From Nocardioides sp. QY071 (GTDB taxonomy: Bacteria; Actinomycetota; Actinomycetes; Propionibacteriales; Nocardioidaceae), in contig NZ_CP124681.1 of assembly GCF_029961765.1 (NCBI RefSeq), positions 4,216,001 to 4,280,000 of the forward strand: 64,000 bases of DNA. The letters run 5' to 3'. Of this stretch, positions 23,515 through 31,131 are shown piece after piece. The notes under the pieces were generated by a model. That model ran no database searches. It was given only the letters and a program-made list of their open reading frames with translations, and was not told the origin of the DNA. Position 1 is the first letter of the stretch; every line of letters starts with the position of its first letter. Both the position numbers and the translations under genes were made by a program.

Positions 23515-23721
23515 ATGCCCGACAAGTCTCTCGTCCGGATCGTGCTCGGCATCGCGCTGACCATGGCCGCCCTCCCCCTCGACGGGCTGCCGCGCGGGTT
23601 CTGCCAGGGGGCCGGCGTCGCGCTCATCCTCCTCGGCGTCCTCACGCTCTCCGCGCGCCTGCGCAAGCGGAAGGGCGACGACGGCATGTGGCTGCCCAGC
23701 CGCGACGAGGACCAGCGGTGA
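23515..23721 (+). CDS. Small two-helix membrane protein
   Basis: 68 residues. Two hydrophobic segments (VRIVLGIALTMAALPL at ~7-22 and GAGVALILLGVLTL at ~33-46) are followed by a basic stop-transfer RLRKRK, and an acidic C-terminus. No family recognised. The start has no ribosome site because the palindrome runs up to it, so translation may be leaderless or begin elsewhere. It overlaps the next gene by 4 bases (GTGA), suggesting the two are made together. Confidence 0.6.
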   Translation: MPDKSLVRIVLGIALTMAALPLDGLPRGFCQGAGVALILLGVLTLSARLRKRKGDDGMWLPSRDEDQR

Positions 23722-24227
23722 GCGACCTCGCCGAGGCGATCGGCCGCGCGATCCTGAACGGCGCCGACGCTCAGGACCAGCTCGCCCTGGTCCGTCGTAC
23801 GGCGGACGCGGACCTGGTCACCGCCGACCTCCTCCAGCAGGCGGTCAACGCCGCCCGCGCGGGCGGGCACAGCTGGTCGGCCATCGGCGGCACCCTCGGC
23901 CTGACCCGGCAGGCCGCGCAGCAGCGCTTCGGCCGCGAGCCCGCCACCCCCGGCGCCGAGGACCCCGAGGAGCGCTGGCTCGGCCCGGTCACCGCGTTCG
24001 ACGAGATGCAGGAGCTCGAGCTCGCCGGCCGCCTCGGCTGGCGCACCACCGGTGCCGGCCTGCTGCGGCACCACATGGTCCGCACCGCGACGCAGTGGGA
24101 GCACAAGCGGGTCGTGTGGACCGGCGGCCTGGGGCGCTACGAGAAGGACGGCTGGCAGGTCGGCTGCCGCGCCTTCCCCTGGGTCTACCTGGTCCGCGAC
24201 ACCGGCGAGCCGGCCGCCAACGGCTGA
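23718..24227 (+). CDS. HTH-domain protein of unknown function
   Basis: 169 residues. A helix-turn-helix of sigma-region-4 type is visible at ~45-75 (AARAGGHSWSAIGGTLGLTRQAAQQRFG), a form common in actinobacterial proteins annotated as HTH domain or Clp-like. The C-terminal half (WEHKRVVWTGGLGRYEKDGWQVGCRAFPWVYLVRDTG) contains many aromatics and may sense a ligand or bind a partner. It is coupled to the small membrane protein. A likely role is autoregulation through the twin palindromes upstream; this is inference. Confidence 0.7.
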   Translation: MSDLAEAIGRAILNGADAQDQLALVRRTADADLVTADLLQQAVNAARAGGHSWSAIGGTLGLTRQAAQQRFGREPATPGAEDPEERWLGPVTAFDEMQELELAGRLGWRTTGAGLLRHHMVRTATQWEHKRVVWTGGLGRYEKDGWQVGCRAFPWVYLVRDTGEPAANG

Positions 24228-24238
24228 CCGACCGCCCC

Positions 24239-24268
24239 GTCCGCTCTGGCGCACTACGAGCGGCGGAC
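24239..24268. terminator. Possible hairpin between convergent genes
   Basis: GTCCGCTC (24239-24246) can pair with GAGCGG-C-GGAC (24258-24268) with one bulged C, around an 11-base loop. It lies between the convergent HTH and Ig-like genes and covers the stop of the latter. No U tract is present. Confidence 0.35.
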
Positions 24269-25246
24269 GACGACCTTGGTCTTCTTCACCCTGGATCCGG
24301 AGAAGTAGGTCGACCCCAGGTAGGTGACCCGCAGACGGTAGATGCCCGCCTTCAAGCGGGGCAGGGTCACCAGCACCTTTCCGCCGATCAGCGCCTTCTG
24401 GGTCTTGAACCGGCCGATCCTGATCCGGACGTAGCCGTCGGGGACCCCCGCGGCGGCCCGCACCTCCGCCTTCAGGCTGACCTTCTCGTCGGCACCGAAC
24501 CTCTTCGGCACCTTGACCTTCGTGGTCGTGGCACCGGGCACGATCCGGTCGACCACGATGGAGTTCGTGAGGAGAGGAACGACCTGTCCGCCCAACGAGG
24601 ACAACAACAGGATCTGACCCTGCGAGGGGATCAGGCGCGCCGCCACGGATTGACCCCCGTCCGCGGGTCCGGTCGTGTAGGACGACGCGGTCGCTCCCTG
24701 GATGTCCGCGCCGCCCCGTGTCCACTGGTAGGTCGCGAGACCGCTCCCGAAGGGCGAGTAGGCAAGAGCCGCCTGCAGGGCCGCGAACCCTTCTGACGGC
24801 TGGACTGAGAGCGTCGCCCCGTTGTTCGCGGCGCCGACGACGGTCGGGACCTCGACGTGCAGGGTGTAGGTCGTGGTCGCACTCGCGCTGACGGTCGTCG
24901 CCGCCTCGTAGGTCACCGGCGGGGTCAGCAGCGAGCACGGCGACATCCCCCGGCAGTCGAGACCGGCCCAGGGGGCGACGTGCTGGAACGCGAAGTCACC
25001 CGCCGGGACGGACAGTGTGTGAGAGCTCGTGGCGGCGAACCCGCTGCCGCCCGGGCCGTCGTAGTACTGAGCGCCGTCGACGCCGCGGACCATCAGGACC
25101 CCGACGGTGGGCCGGCCGTACTGGTCGACGACGTTGACGACGAGCGTGCCCTCGCCGGCAGCCGTAGCGGGCGCCGCTCCGAGCAGGGCCGAGACGACGA
25201 GGACGGCGAGGCCGGCGGCCGCCGTCCGCAGGGAGCGGAGTTTCAT
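24254..25246 (-). CDS. Secreted Ig-like repeat protein
   Basis: 330 residues. A signal peptide is clear (MKLRSLRTAAAGLAVLVVSALLG, cleavage after ATAA). A beta-rich domain follows (VVNVVDQYGRPTVGVLMVRG), then an Ig-like region around YQWTRGGADIQGATASSYTTG, as in bacterial cell-surface repeats. A C-terminal bacterial Ig-like domain of the type often found in Nocardioides surface proteins starts near TTTKVKVPKRFG. There is no LPXTG or transmembrane anchor, so it is probably released. The ATG is preceded by CAGGA. An upstream GTG at 25300 is less likely because it places extra residues before the signal peptide. Confidence 0.75.
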   Translation of the reverse strand: MKLRSLRTAAAGLAVLVVSALLGAAPATAAGEGTLVVNVVDQYGRPTVGVLMVRGVDGAQYYDGPGGSGFAATSSHTLSVPAGDFAFQHVAPWAGLDCRGMSPCSLLTPPVTYEAATTVSASATTTYTLHVEVPTVVGAANNGATLSVQPSEGFAALQAALAYSPFGSGLATYQWTRGGADIQGATASSYTTGPADGGQSVAARLIPSQGQILLLSSLGGQVVPLLTNSIVVDRIVPGATTTKVKVPKRFGADEKVSLKAEVRAAAGVPDGYVRIRIGRFKTQKALIGGKVLVTLPRLKAGIYRLRVTYLGSTYFSGSRVKKTKVVVRRS

Positions 25247-25387
25247 GGAGACGTCCTGAGGGTTGGAGGGAGCATCGCGGCGGACCGCGACCGATGTCAC
25301 CCCCAGACCGCTCAGCCTCGCCTGTCACCGCCGGTCGCGCAAGCGAATCCGGACGTCGAGGATGACGACGAGGCGACCCGGCCGACG

Positions 25388-26659
25388 TCACGCCCTGAGC
25401 TCGCCGACGTCCTCCGCATCCCCCTGGAAGTAGCTGTCGAGCAGCCACTGCGCCCGCCGCCCACCCCACCGGGCAAGGCGGTCCGGGCCGCCGGGCAGCC
25501 GCTTGAGCACCCGGTAGCGCGCGGTGTTGAGCGCGACGAGGTACGCGTGCGCCCACGGCGGCCGCATCGGCAGGCCGAGCTCGCGCATGCTCTCGGGACC
25601 GAGGAAGACGGTCAGCATCGAGAGCAGGCGCTCTCGTTCGTAGCGGGCACGCGCTCCCTGCAGCACCGCCGGCCACCCGGGATAGCGACGCAGCGCCTGC
25701 GCCTCGACCACGGCCTGCGCGAGCTGCGGCCCGGCCTCGGTGAGCGGCCCCTGGGCGAGCAGCACGTGGTAGTCGATCCGGTGCCGCTCCCACTCGTCGT
25801 CGACGAGGAAGTCGGGGTGCACGCCCATCAGCCAGCCGACGTACTTCCACAGGTGCATCAGCGCCCGGGACTCCGACGACGAGATCGGTACGCCGAGCGC
25901 CCGGGACCCGATGATCAGCACCCCGTCGAACAGCCCGAGGGTCGAGGCCTGGTCGGCCTGGTTGATCGGGAGCCCCCACTGCGCGGTGTCCCAGCTGTCC
26001 TCGAAGGCGTGGTTGACGAGGGCGTGCATCAGCCGGACGTGGACGGTCAGCCGCCAGCCCTCGCCGGGCGCCTGCCCGTCGCGCGGTGCCACGAGCGAGC
26101 CGGGGTCGGTGAGGCTGGCGCCCCACTTCTGGGTCTCGGCGAGCCGGCGCAGGGTCTGCTCGCCGGTCAGCCCGCCGGTGGCGACGAGGAGGTCGGTGGG
26201 GCCGCCGAACCGGTAGCCACCGACGAGGGAGAGCTGGAGCAGCACGTCCTGGGCGTTCTGCCCGAGCCGCCGGAAGACCCGGGCGCCCTCCTCGACGAGG
26301 TCGCGGTCGAGCCACTCCGGGTCGCGCTCGAGCTCGGAGAGGAAGTCGACGAGCGCCGGCGGCGCATCGGGTACGGCGGCCAGGCCGCCCTCGAGCGCCC
26401 GGCGGAACTGGTCCATCCGCACCCGTCCGGGAGCGTCCCCTCGCAACCGGATCGCGTCCGCGAGGGCCGCGCCGAGCTCGTCGCGCTCGAACATGGCCCG
26501 GCCGATCCGGTCGAGCAGCGCCTCGTCCACCCCGCGCACCCGCCCGACCACCTTGAGCGGGCGGCCCAGGCGCCGGTTGCGCTCGCCGCCGGCGCGGAAG
26601 CGGGACGGGAAGGGCTGTGGGAGGGAGTCCTCGGCCGCCGGGGCCACGTCGGTGCTCAT
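25388..26659 (-). CDS. Oxygenase MpaB family protein (DUF2236, Lcp-like)
   Basis: 423 residues. It belongs to the DUF2236 superfamily, whose members include latex-clearing protein (haem b rubber oxygenase) and fungal MpaB. Visible pieces are FERDELGAALADAIRLRGD, LVGGYRFGGPTDLLVATGG, QKWGASLTDPGS, RLTVHVRLMHALVNHAFED (conserved Arg and His), and HLWKYVGWLMGVHPDFLVDDE. Conserved Arg/His residues are the haem ligands in Lcp. No signal peptide is seen, so it is cytoplasmic. Divergent from the GGDEF gene; the 59-base gap between starts contains overlapping inverted repeats. Confidence 0.8.
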   Translation of the reverse strand: MSTDVAPAAEDSLPQPFPSRFRAGGERNRRLGRPLKVVGRVRGVDEALLDRIGRAMFERDELGAALADAIRLRGDAPGRVRMDQFRRALEGGLAAVPDAPPALVDFLSELERDPEWLDRDLVEEGARVFRRLGQNAQDVLLQLSLVGGYRFGGPTDLLVATGGLTGEQTLRRLAETQKWGASLTDPGSLVAPRDGQAPGEGWRLTVHVRLMHALVNHAFEDSWDTAQWGLPINQADQASTLGLFDGVLIIGSRALGVPISSSESRALMHLWKYVGWLMGVHPDFLVDDEWERHRIDYHVLLAQGPLTEAGPQLAQAVVEAQALRRYPGWPAVLQGARARYERERLLSMLTVFLGPESMRELGLPMRPPWAHAYLVALNTARYRVLKRLPGGPDRLARWGGRRAQWLLDSYFQGDAEDVGELRA

Positions 26660-26672
26660 GCCTCCATCCTGA

Positions 26673-26705
26673 CGCGAGTGTTTGCTCGCATTCAACTCGC
26701 GAATG
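26673..26705. promoter_or_regulatory. Operator-like inverted repeats between the MpaB and GGDEF genes
   Basis: CGCGAGT (26673-26679) and ACTCGCG (26695-26701) form a 7-bp inverted repeat with a 15-base spacer. Inside it GCGAG-N6-CTCGC (26674-26689) is a second palindrome, and CATTC-N7-GAATG (26689-26705) a third. Such nested symmetry in a divergent promoter is typical of a TetR- or MarR-type operator; a TetR gene lies 1 kb downstream. Confidence 0.45.
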
Positions 26706-26718
26706 GAAGGATGACGCC

Positions 26719-27669
26719 ATGGAGCCCGCCCAGCTGGACCGCCTGCTGCTCGCCGTACAGCAGCTGTCGATGGCCCCCGACCTGCCGGGGGTCCAGCAGG
26801 TCGTGCGGACCGCCGCCCGTGAGCTCGCCGACTGCGACGGCGCGACCTTCGTGCTGCGCGACGGCGGGCAGTGCTTCTATGCCGACGAGGACGCGATCGC
26901 CCCGCTGTGGAAGGGCCACCGGTTCCCGCTGGAGGCCTGCATCAGCGGCTGGGCCATGCTCAACAAGCAGCACGTCGTGATCCCCGACATCTACCTCGAC
27001 GACCGGATCCCGCACGAGGCCTACCGGCCGACGTTCGTCCGGAGCCTGGTGATGATGCCGGTGCGCTCCCTGGACCCGATCGCCGCGATCGGCGCCTACT
27101 GGGCCGAGGACCGCACCGCCACCGACACCGAGATCACGCTGCTCCAGGGCCTGGCCAACGCCACGTCCGTCGCCCTCGACAAGCTCGCGGTCCACGACCA
27201 GCTCGCCTCCGCCGTCGCCCTGCGCGAGGCCACCCACCACCTCGCCTCCACCGACGAGCTCACCGGGCTGTGGAACCGGCGCGGCTTCTTCGAGCAGTCC
27301 CGGGTCCGCTGGACACCCGGCACCGAGGCCGCCGTGGGCTTCGTCGACCTCGACGGCCTCAAGGTCGTCAACGACTCCGACGGCCACAGCGCTGGCGACG
27401 CGCTCATCCGCCGCCTCGCCAACACCCTGTCCACCGCCCTGCGCGAGACCGACGTCGTGGCCCGGCTCGGCGGCGACGAGTTCGCCGTCCTCGCCCCCGG
27501 CCTCTCCCCCGACGACCTGCACGCCCGGCTCGCCGCCGCGGTCGGTCGCCGCGCCAGCGTCGGCACAGCCGCGGTCACCGACATCGGGCTGCTGCCGGAC
27601 GCGCTGCTGGAGGCCGACGCCCAGATGTACGCCGCCAAGCGCCGCCTGCTCACCAGCCGCAGCGCCTGA
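26719..27669 (+). CDS. GAF-GGDEF diguanylate cyclase
   Basis: 316 residues. An N-terminal GAF sensor domain (residues ~20-165; LRDGGQCFYADEDAIAPLW, PVRSLDPIAAIGAYW) is joined by a short helix to a GGDEF domain (from STDELTGLWNRRGFF). The active-site motif LGGDEFA is intact at ~250-254, and the inhibitory-site RETD lies five residues upstream, so product inhibition by c-di-GMP is expected. It should make c-di-GMP from two GTP in response to a small ligand. Start codon set by GAAGGATGACGCC. Confidence 0.9.
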   Translation: MEPAQLDRLLLAVQQLSMAPDLPGVQQVVRTAARELADCDGATFVLRDGGQCFYADEDAIAPLWKGHRFPLEACISGWAMLNKQHVVIPDIYLDDRIPHEAYRPTFVRSLVMMPVRSLDPIAAIGAYWAEDRTATDTEITLLQGLANATSVALDKLAVHDQLASAVALREATHHLASTDELTGLWNRRGFFEQSRVRWTPGTEAAVGFVDLDGLKVVNDSDGHSAGDALIRRLANTLSTALRETDVVARLGGDEFAVLAPGLSPDDLHARLAAAVGRRASVGTAAVTDIGLLPDALLEADAQMYAAKRRLLTSRSA

Positions 27670-27674
27670 CGCCC

Positions 27675-27680
27675 TACGCT
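27675..27680 (+). promoter_or_regulatory. -10 box for a leaderless TetR transcript
   Basis: TACGCT, then six bases to the GTG at 27687. No Shine-Dalgarno is present. Confidence 0.4.
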
Positions 27681-27686
27681 CGTCCC

Positions 27687-28280
27687 GTGCGCAAGGCCCC
27701 CCAGCAGGCCCGGTCCCGGGAGATGGTCGAGCGGATCGTCGCTGCCGGACGGACGGTCCTCGTCGAGCGCGGGTACGACGCCTTCAGCACCAACCGGGTC
27801 GCGACCGTCGCGGGCGTGAGCCCCGGGTCGCTCTACCAGTACTTCCCGGACAAGGCCGCGATCCTGCAGGTCGTCATCGACCGCTACTGGGAGGAGGTCG
27901 CCGACCGCGTCGCCGCCTCGCTGGCCGACCGGATCGGCGAGTTCGGGCCGGCGATGGTCCGCGACACCGCGGACGCGCTGCTGACCGCGCTGGAGGCCGA
28001 CCGGGAGCTGCTGCGCGTGGTGGCCGAGGAGCTGCCCGTGCAACGCAACAGGGAGCGCCGGGCCGCGCTGGAGCGCCGCGTGCGCGAGCTCGTCACGACG
28101 TACCTCGCCGCCCGGCCGGGCACCACCACCCGGCCGAACCCCGCGGTCACCGCCTGGGTCGTGGTGCTCGCGATCGAGAACCTCGCCATGCGCTGGGTGC
28201 TGGACCAGCCGGACGCGGTCACCCGCGAGCAGCTGCTCGACGAGGTGCTGGCACTGGTGGGCGGCTACCTGATGGCGTGA
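27687..28280 (+). CDS. TetR family transcriptional regulator
   Basis: 197 residues. The N-terminal HTH is canonical: FSTNRVATVAGVSPGSLYQYFPDKAAIL with the GSLYQYF recognition block. The C-terminal domain is helical and ends AIENLAMRWVLDQPDAVTREQLLDEVLALVGGYL, similar to TetR_C_36-type regulators. Gene follows the GGDEF gene by 17 bases but likely has its own leaderless promoter. Possible target: the divergent MpaB/GGDEF region. It converges on the LysE gene with 3 bases between. Confidence 0.88.
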   Translation: MRKAPQQARSREMVERIVAAGRTVLVERGYDAFSTNRVATVAGVSPGSLYQYFPDKAAILQVVIDRYWEEVADRVAASLADRIGEFGPAMVRDTADALLTALEADRELLRVVAEELPVQRNRERRAALERRVRELVTTYLAARPGTTTRPNPAVTAWVVVLAIENLAMRWVLDQPDAVTREQLLDEVLALVGGYLMA

Positions 28281-28283
28281 GCG

Positions 28284-28931
28284 CTACCTGTCGCCGTGAC
28301 CGGTGAGCGCCATGCCCACGCCGAGCCCGATCATCGACGTACCGCCGATCGCACCCAGCGCGCGGCCGCGCCTCTCCGACGCGACGAACCAGTCGCGGGC
28401 CCGGCCGGCGGCCACGGCCCAGGCCGAGTCGCAGAGCAGGCCGATCGCGACCGCGAAGCAGCCGAGGAGCAGCATCTGCGCCGGCACCGACGCCCCCTCG
28501 CCCGACCTGTCGACGAACGGCGGCAGCAGCGCAGCGAACATCATGAAGGTCTTGGGGTTGCTGACGCCGACCATGACGCCCTGGCGCAGCGCTCGGCCCG
28601 GCGACACCGGCGCCCGCTCCTCGTCCGCGCCCATCCGCATCTCGCGGCGATGGCCCAGGGCCTGGACGCCCAGCCAGACCAGGAAGGCCGCGCCGGCCAG
28701 CTTGATCCCGGTGAAGACCAGCTGGGACTCGGCCACCACCGCGCCCAGCCCCAGGCACACCAGCACCATGACGACCAGCACCCCGACCGTGTTGCCGAGG
28801 ACGCTCGCCAGGGCGACCCGCTGGCCGTAGGAAACGGCCCGGCCGACCACGAACACCACGCTCGGACCGGGGATGACGATCAGGATCAGCGCAGCGAGGC
28901 CGAAGCCGAGGAGCTGGTCCAGGCCGATCAC
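28284..28931 (-). CDS. LysE family translocator (amino-acid exporter)
   Basis: 215 residues with five to six membrane segments. The signature of LysE/RhtB proteins is present: IVIPGPSVVFVVGRAVSYGQRVALASVLGNTVG at residues ~18-50, and GVMVGVSNPKTFMMFAALLPPFVD at ~118. It would export an amino acid or related metabolite from the cytoplasm. It is followed closely by (4 bases after) the small membrane protein on the same strand. Confidence 0.88.
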   Translation of the reverse strand: MIGLDQLLGFGLAALILIVIPGPSVVFVVGRAVSYGQRVALASVLGNTVGVLVVMVLVCLGLGAVVAESQLVFTGIKLAGAAFLVWLGVQALGHRREMRMGADEERAPVSPGRALRQGVMVGVSNPKTFMMFAALLPPFVDRSGEGASVPAQMLLLGCFAVAIGLLCDSAWAVAAGRARDWFVASERRGRALGAIGGTSMIGLGVGMALTGHGDR

Positions 28932-28935
28932 CGGT

Positions 28936-29190
28936 TCACTCCCTCGGGGACTCCGGGCCGGCGTCGTCGGAGTCGTCGACGACCGGCTCGTCGCCGTAGA
29001 CGCCGGCGTCCTTGGCGCGGGCCGCGGTCCGCAGGCTCCGGGTCAGCGCGAAGCCGATCACCACGACGGCGGCGATCAGCAGCAGGAAGATCCAGAACGC
29101 CGTCCAGCCGGCCACGATGTTGGTGTCCTGGTCGACCGGCTTGTCCTTGGCGGCCACGGCGGAGACGACGGTGGCGACGACGGCATGCAT
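28936..29190 (-). CDS. Small single-pass membrane protein
   Basis: 84 residues. One hydrophobic helix at ~26-48 (AGWTAFWIFLLLIAAVVVIGFAL) is followed by a basic segment and an acidic tail (DEPVVDDSDDAGPESPRE). No known domain. It is in the mca-LysE minus-strand run, 12 bases after mca and 4 bases before LysE. Similar small proteins are commonly found next to mca in Nocardioides-type genomes; that is recalled, not shown here. Confidence 0.6.
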   Translation of the reverse strand: MHAVVATVVSAVAAKDKPVDQDTNIVAGWTAFWIFLLLIAAVVVIGFALTRSLRTAARAKDAGVYGDEPVVDDSDDAGPESPRE

Positions 29191-29202
29191 GGGATCAGTG
29201 TC

Positions 29203-30102
29203 TCAGGCATCCCCAGTGACGCCTGCGAAGAGGTCGTCCTCCGGCGTCGGCGACGCGACGTGGCTCACCACGAGCTCGAAGTCCTCGGTCGGCCAGACGT
29301 CCTGCTGCAGCTCGCGCGGGATCGCGAACCAGAAGCCGTCGGGGTCGATCTGCGTGGCGTGGGCGAGCAGCGCCTGGTCGCGCACGCCGAAGTAGTCGGC
29401 GCACGGCACCCGGGTGGTGATCCGGGCGTCCCACTCGGGCTCGGGCTTCCACTCCTTGAGGCGCTCCTCCCACGGTGACTCCAGCCCGTGGGCGAGCATC
29501 GCGTCGTGCAGCGCCTGCATCCGCGGGCGGTTGAAGGAGTGGTGGTAGTAGAGCTTCGACGGCTGCCACGGCTCCCCCGCGTCGGGGAACCGCTCGGGGT
29601 CGCCGGCCGCCTCGAAGGCCGCGACGCTCACCTCGTGGCAGCGGATGTGGTCGGGGTGCGGGTAGCCGCCGCGCTCGTCGTACGTCGTCACGACGTGGGG
29701 CCGGAACTCCCGGATCTGCCGGACCAGCCGCTCGGCCGCCTCCTCGAGCGGCACCAGGCCGAAGCAGCCCTCGGGCAGCGGCGGCTTCGGGTCGCCGTCG
29801 GGCCACCCCGAGTCGACGAATCCCAGCCAGGACTGGGAGATCCCGAGGATGTCGCGGGCCCGCTCCATCTCCTGGCGGCGCACCTCGGTGATGTTCTCGA
29901 GGATCTCGGGGCGGTCCATCTTCGGGTTGAGGATCGAACCGCGCTCGCCGCCCGTGCAGGTGACGACCCGGACGTCGGCGCCCTGGGCGGCGTACATCGC
30001 CGTCGACGCGGCGCCCTTGCTCGACTCGTCGTCGGGGTGGGCGTGGACGTGCATCAACCGCAGCCCGGAGCGGTCGGTGGCAGGCGCGTGCGAGGAGGGC
30101 AT
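29203..30102 (-). CDS. mca: Mycothiol S-conjugate amidase Mca
   Basis: 299 residues. The LmbE/PIG-L metal motif HAHPDDESSKGA is near the N-terminus, with VTCTGGERGSILNPKM, GFVDSGWPDGDP, TTYDERGGYPHPDHI (metal His) and HATQIDPDGFWFAIPRELQQDVWPTEDFEL. This distinguishes Mca from MshB. Mca cleaves mycothiol conjugates of toxins to a mercapturic acid and GlcN-Ins. Start chosen at 30102 because TACGAT sits seven bases upstream (leaderless). ATGs at 30111 and 30129 are also in frame; 30111 has a GGGGA-type ribosome site. Confidence 0.92.
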   Translation of the reverse strand: MPSSHAPATDRSGLRLMHVHAHPDDESSKGAASTAMYAAQGADVRVVTCTGGERGSILNPKMDRPEILENITEVRRQEMERARDILGISQSWLGFVDSGWPDGDPKPPLPEGCFGLVPLEEAAERLVRQIREFRPHVVTTYDERGGYPHPDHIRCHEVSVAAFEAAGDPERFPDAGEPWQPSKLYYHHSFNRPRMQALHDAMLAHGLESPWEERLKEWKPEPEWDARITTRVPCADYFGVRDQALLAHATQIDPDGFWFAIPRELQQDVWPTEDFELVVSHVASPTPEDDLFAGVTGDA

Positions 30103-30109
30103 GCGCACC

Positions 30110-30115
30110 ATCGTA
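30110..30115 (-). promoter_or_regulatory. -10 box for a leaderless mca transcript
   Basis: TACGAT on the minus strand, seven bases before the ATG at 30102. It implies the start codon is at the 5' end of the message. Confidence 0.4.
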
Positions 30116-30143
30116 GGGATTCCCCTCATGGGACCATGGATCG

Positions 30144-30563
30144 GTGAGCACCTCTCCCGACGATCCCGGCACCCTGGCCCAGCGCTACGGCGCTCCGTCC
30201 CGCGGTCGTCGCACGGCGGTCGTGGTGGGTGCCGGCGCGGTCGTGGTCGTCTTCCTCGGCTGGCTGCTGTGGGCGATGCTCTTCCACGCCAACCCGGCGG
30301 TCTCCTCCGAGGAGATCGGGCACGAGGTGGTCGACGACCACACCGCGACGATCCGGGTCCGGGTGACGTACGGCGACGGCCCGGTCGACGCGACCTGCGT
30401 GGCGCGCGCGATCTCCCACGACAAGGCGGTGGTCGGCGAGCAGAGCTTCACGCCCGGCCGCGACGACGAAGCCGTGCAGGAGGTGACCGTGCGCACCGAG
30501 CGCCGGGCCACCACGGTCGAGTGGATCGGCTGCAAGACCTCGGGACAGACCCGCTACCGGTAG
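30144..30563 (+). CDS. DUF4307 family membrane-anchored protein
   Basis: 139 residues. A short cytoplasmic N-terminus, one transmembrane helix at ~24-46 (AVVVGAGAVVVVFLGWLLWAML) and an extracytoplasmic domain with two cysteines (DATCVARA, WIGCKT) match DUF4307, found next to mca and greA in many actinobacteria. Function unknown. GTG start; divergent from mca with 41 bases between starts. Confidence 0.75.
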   Translation: MSTSPDDPGTLAQRYGAPSRGRRTAVVVGAGAVVVVFLGWLLWAMLFHANPAVSSEEIGHEVVDDHTATIRVRVTYGDGPVDATCVARAISHDKAVVGEQSFTPGRDDEAVQEVTVRTERRATTVEWIGCKTSGQTRYR

Positions 30564-30600
30564 ACTCGATCGTTCATGTACCCGGACGGGTACGCGAACG
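30561..30600 (+). promoter_or_regulatory. greA promoter with 30-bp imperfect palindrome
   Basis: TAGACT at 30561-30566 is a good -10 box and overlaps the preceding stop. A 30-base near-perfect inverted repeat follows at 30571-30600: CGTTC..GTACCC-GGAC-GGGTAC..GAACG, with one real mismatch (and a possible G-U pair in RNA). It lies 20-49 bases before the greA ATG, covering the expected transcription start. It could be an operator or a leader hairpin. It could also terminate transcription from the DUF4307 gene. Confidence 0.55.
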
Positions 30601-30619
30601 AGCATGTGCAGGAGCACCC

Positions 30620-31126
30620 ATGACGCAGACCGACCAGAGCGGCCAGAACACGATCTGGCTGACCCAGGACGCCTACGACAAGCTGCAGGCCGAGCTGGAG
30701 CACCTCCAAGGGCCCCGCCGCGCCGAGATCGTTGCCGAGATCAGTGCTGCGCGCGACGAGGGTGACCTGAAGGAGAACGGCGGCTACCACGCCGCCCGCG
30801 AGGAGCAGGGCAAGAACGAGGCCCGCATCATCCAGCTCAAGGACATGCTCCGTCGCGCCGAGGTCGGCGAGACCCCTCCCGACGACGGCGTCGTCGAGCC
30901 GGGCATGGTCGTGACCTACAAGTTCGAGGGCGATGACGACGACGAGGCGGAGTCCTTCCTCCTCGGCGCGCGCGAGATCGACCCCGAGGGCCTGACGGTC
31001 TACTCGCCGCAGTCGCCGCTGGGCCAGGCCATCAACGGCCGCAGCAAGGGCGACACGGTGTCCTACGAGGTCAACGGCAAGACCCAGACCGTGGTCATCC
31101 TCGACGCACGGCCCTTCACCGGTTGA
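30620..31126 (+). CDS. greA: Transcription elongation factor GreA
   Basis: 168 residues, normal GreA length. The N-terminal coiled-coil carries the catalytic acidic tip ARDEGDLKENGGYHAAREEQG (two acidic residues plus NGGYH), and the C-terminal FKBP-like domain ends SPLGQAINGRSKGDTVSYEVNG. GreA stimulates RNA polymerase to cleave backtracked transcripts. The ribosome site is GCAGGAG. It converges on the AI-2E family permease gene with 5 bases between stops. Confidence 0.96.
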   Translation: MTQTDQSGQNTIWLTQDAYDKLQAELEHLQGPRRAEIVAEISAARDEGDLKENGGYHAAREEQGKNEARIIQLKDMLRRAEVGETPPDDGVVEPGMVVTYKFEGDDDDEAESFLLGAREIDPEGLTVYSPQSPLGQAINGRSKGDTVSYEVNGKTQTVVILDARPFTG

Positions 31127-31131
31127 TGGGC

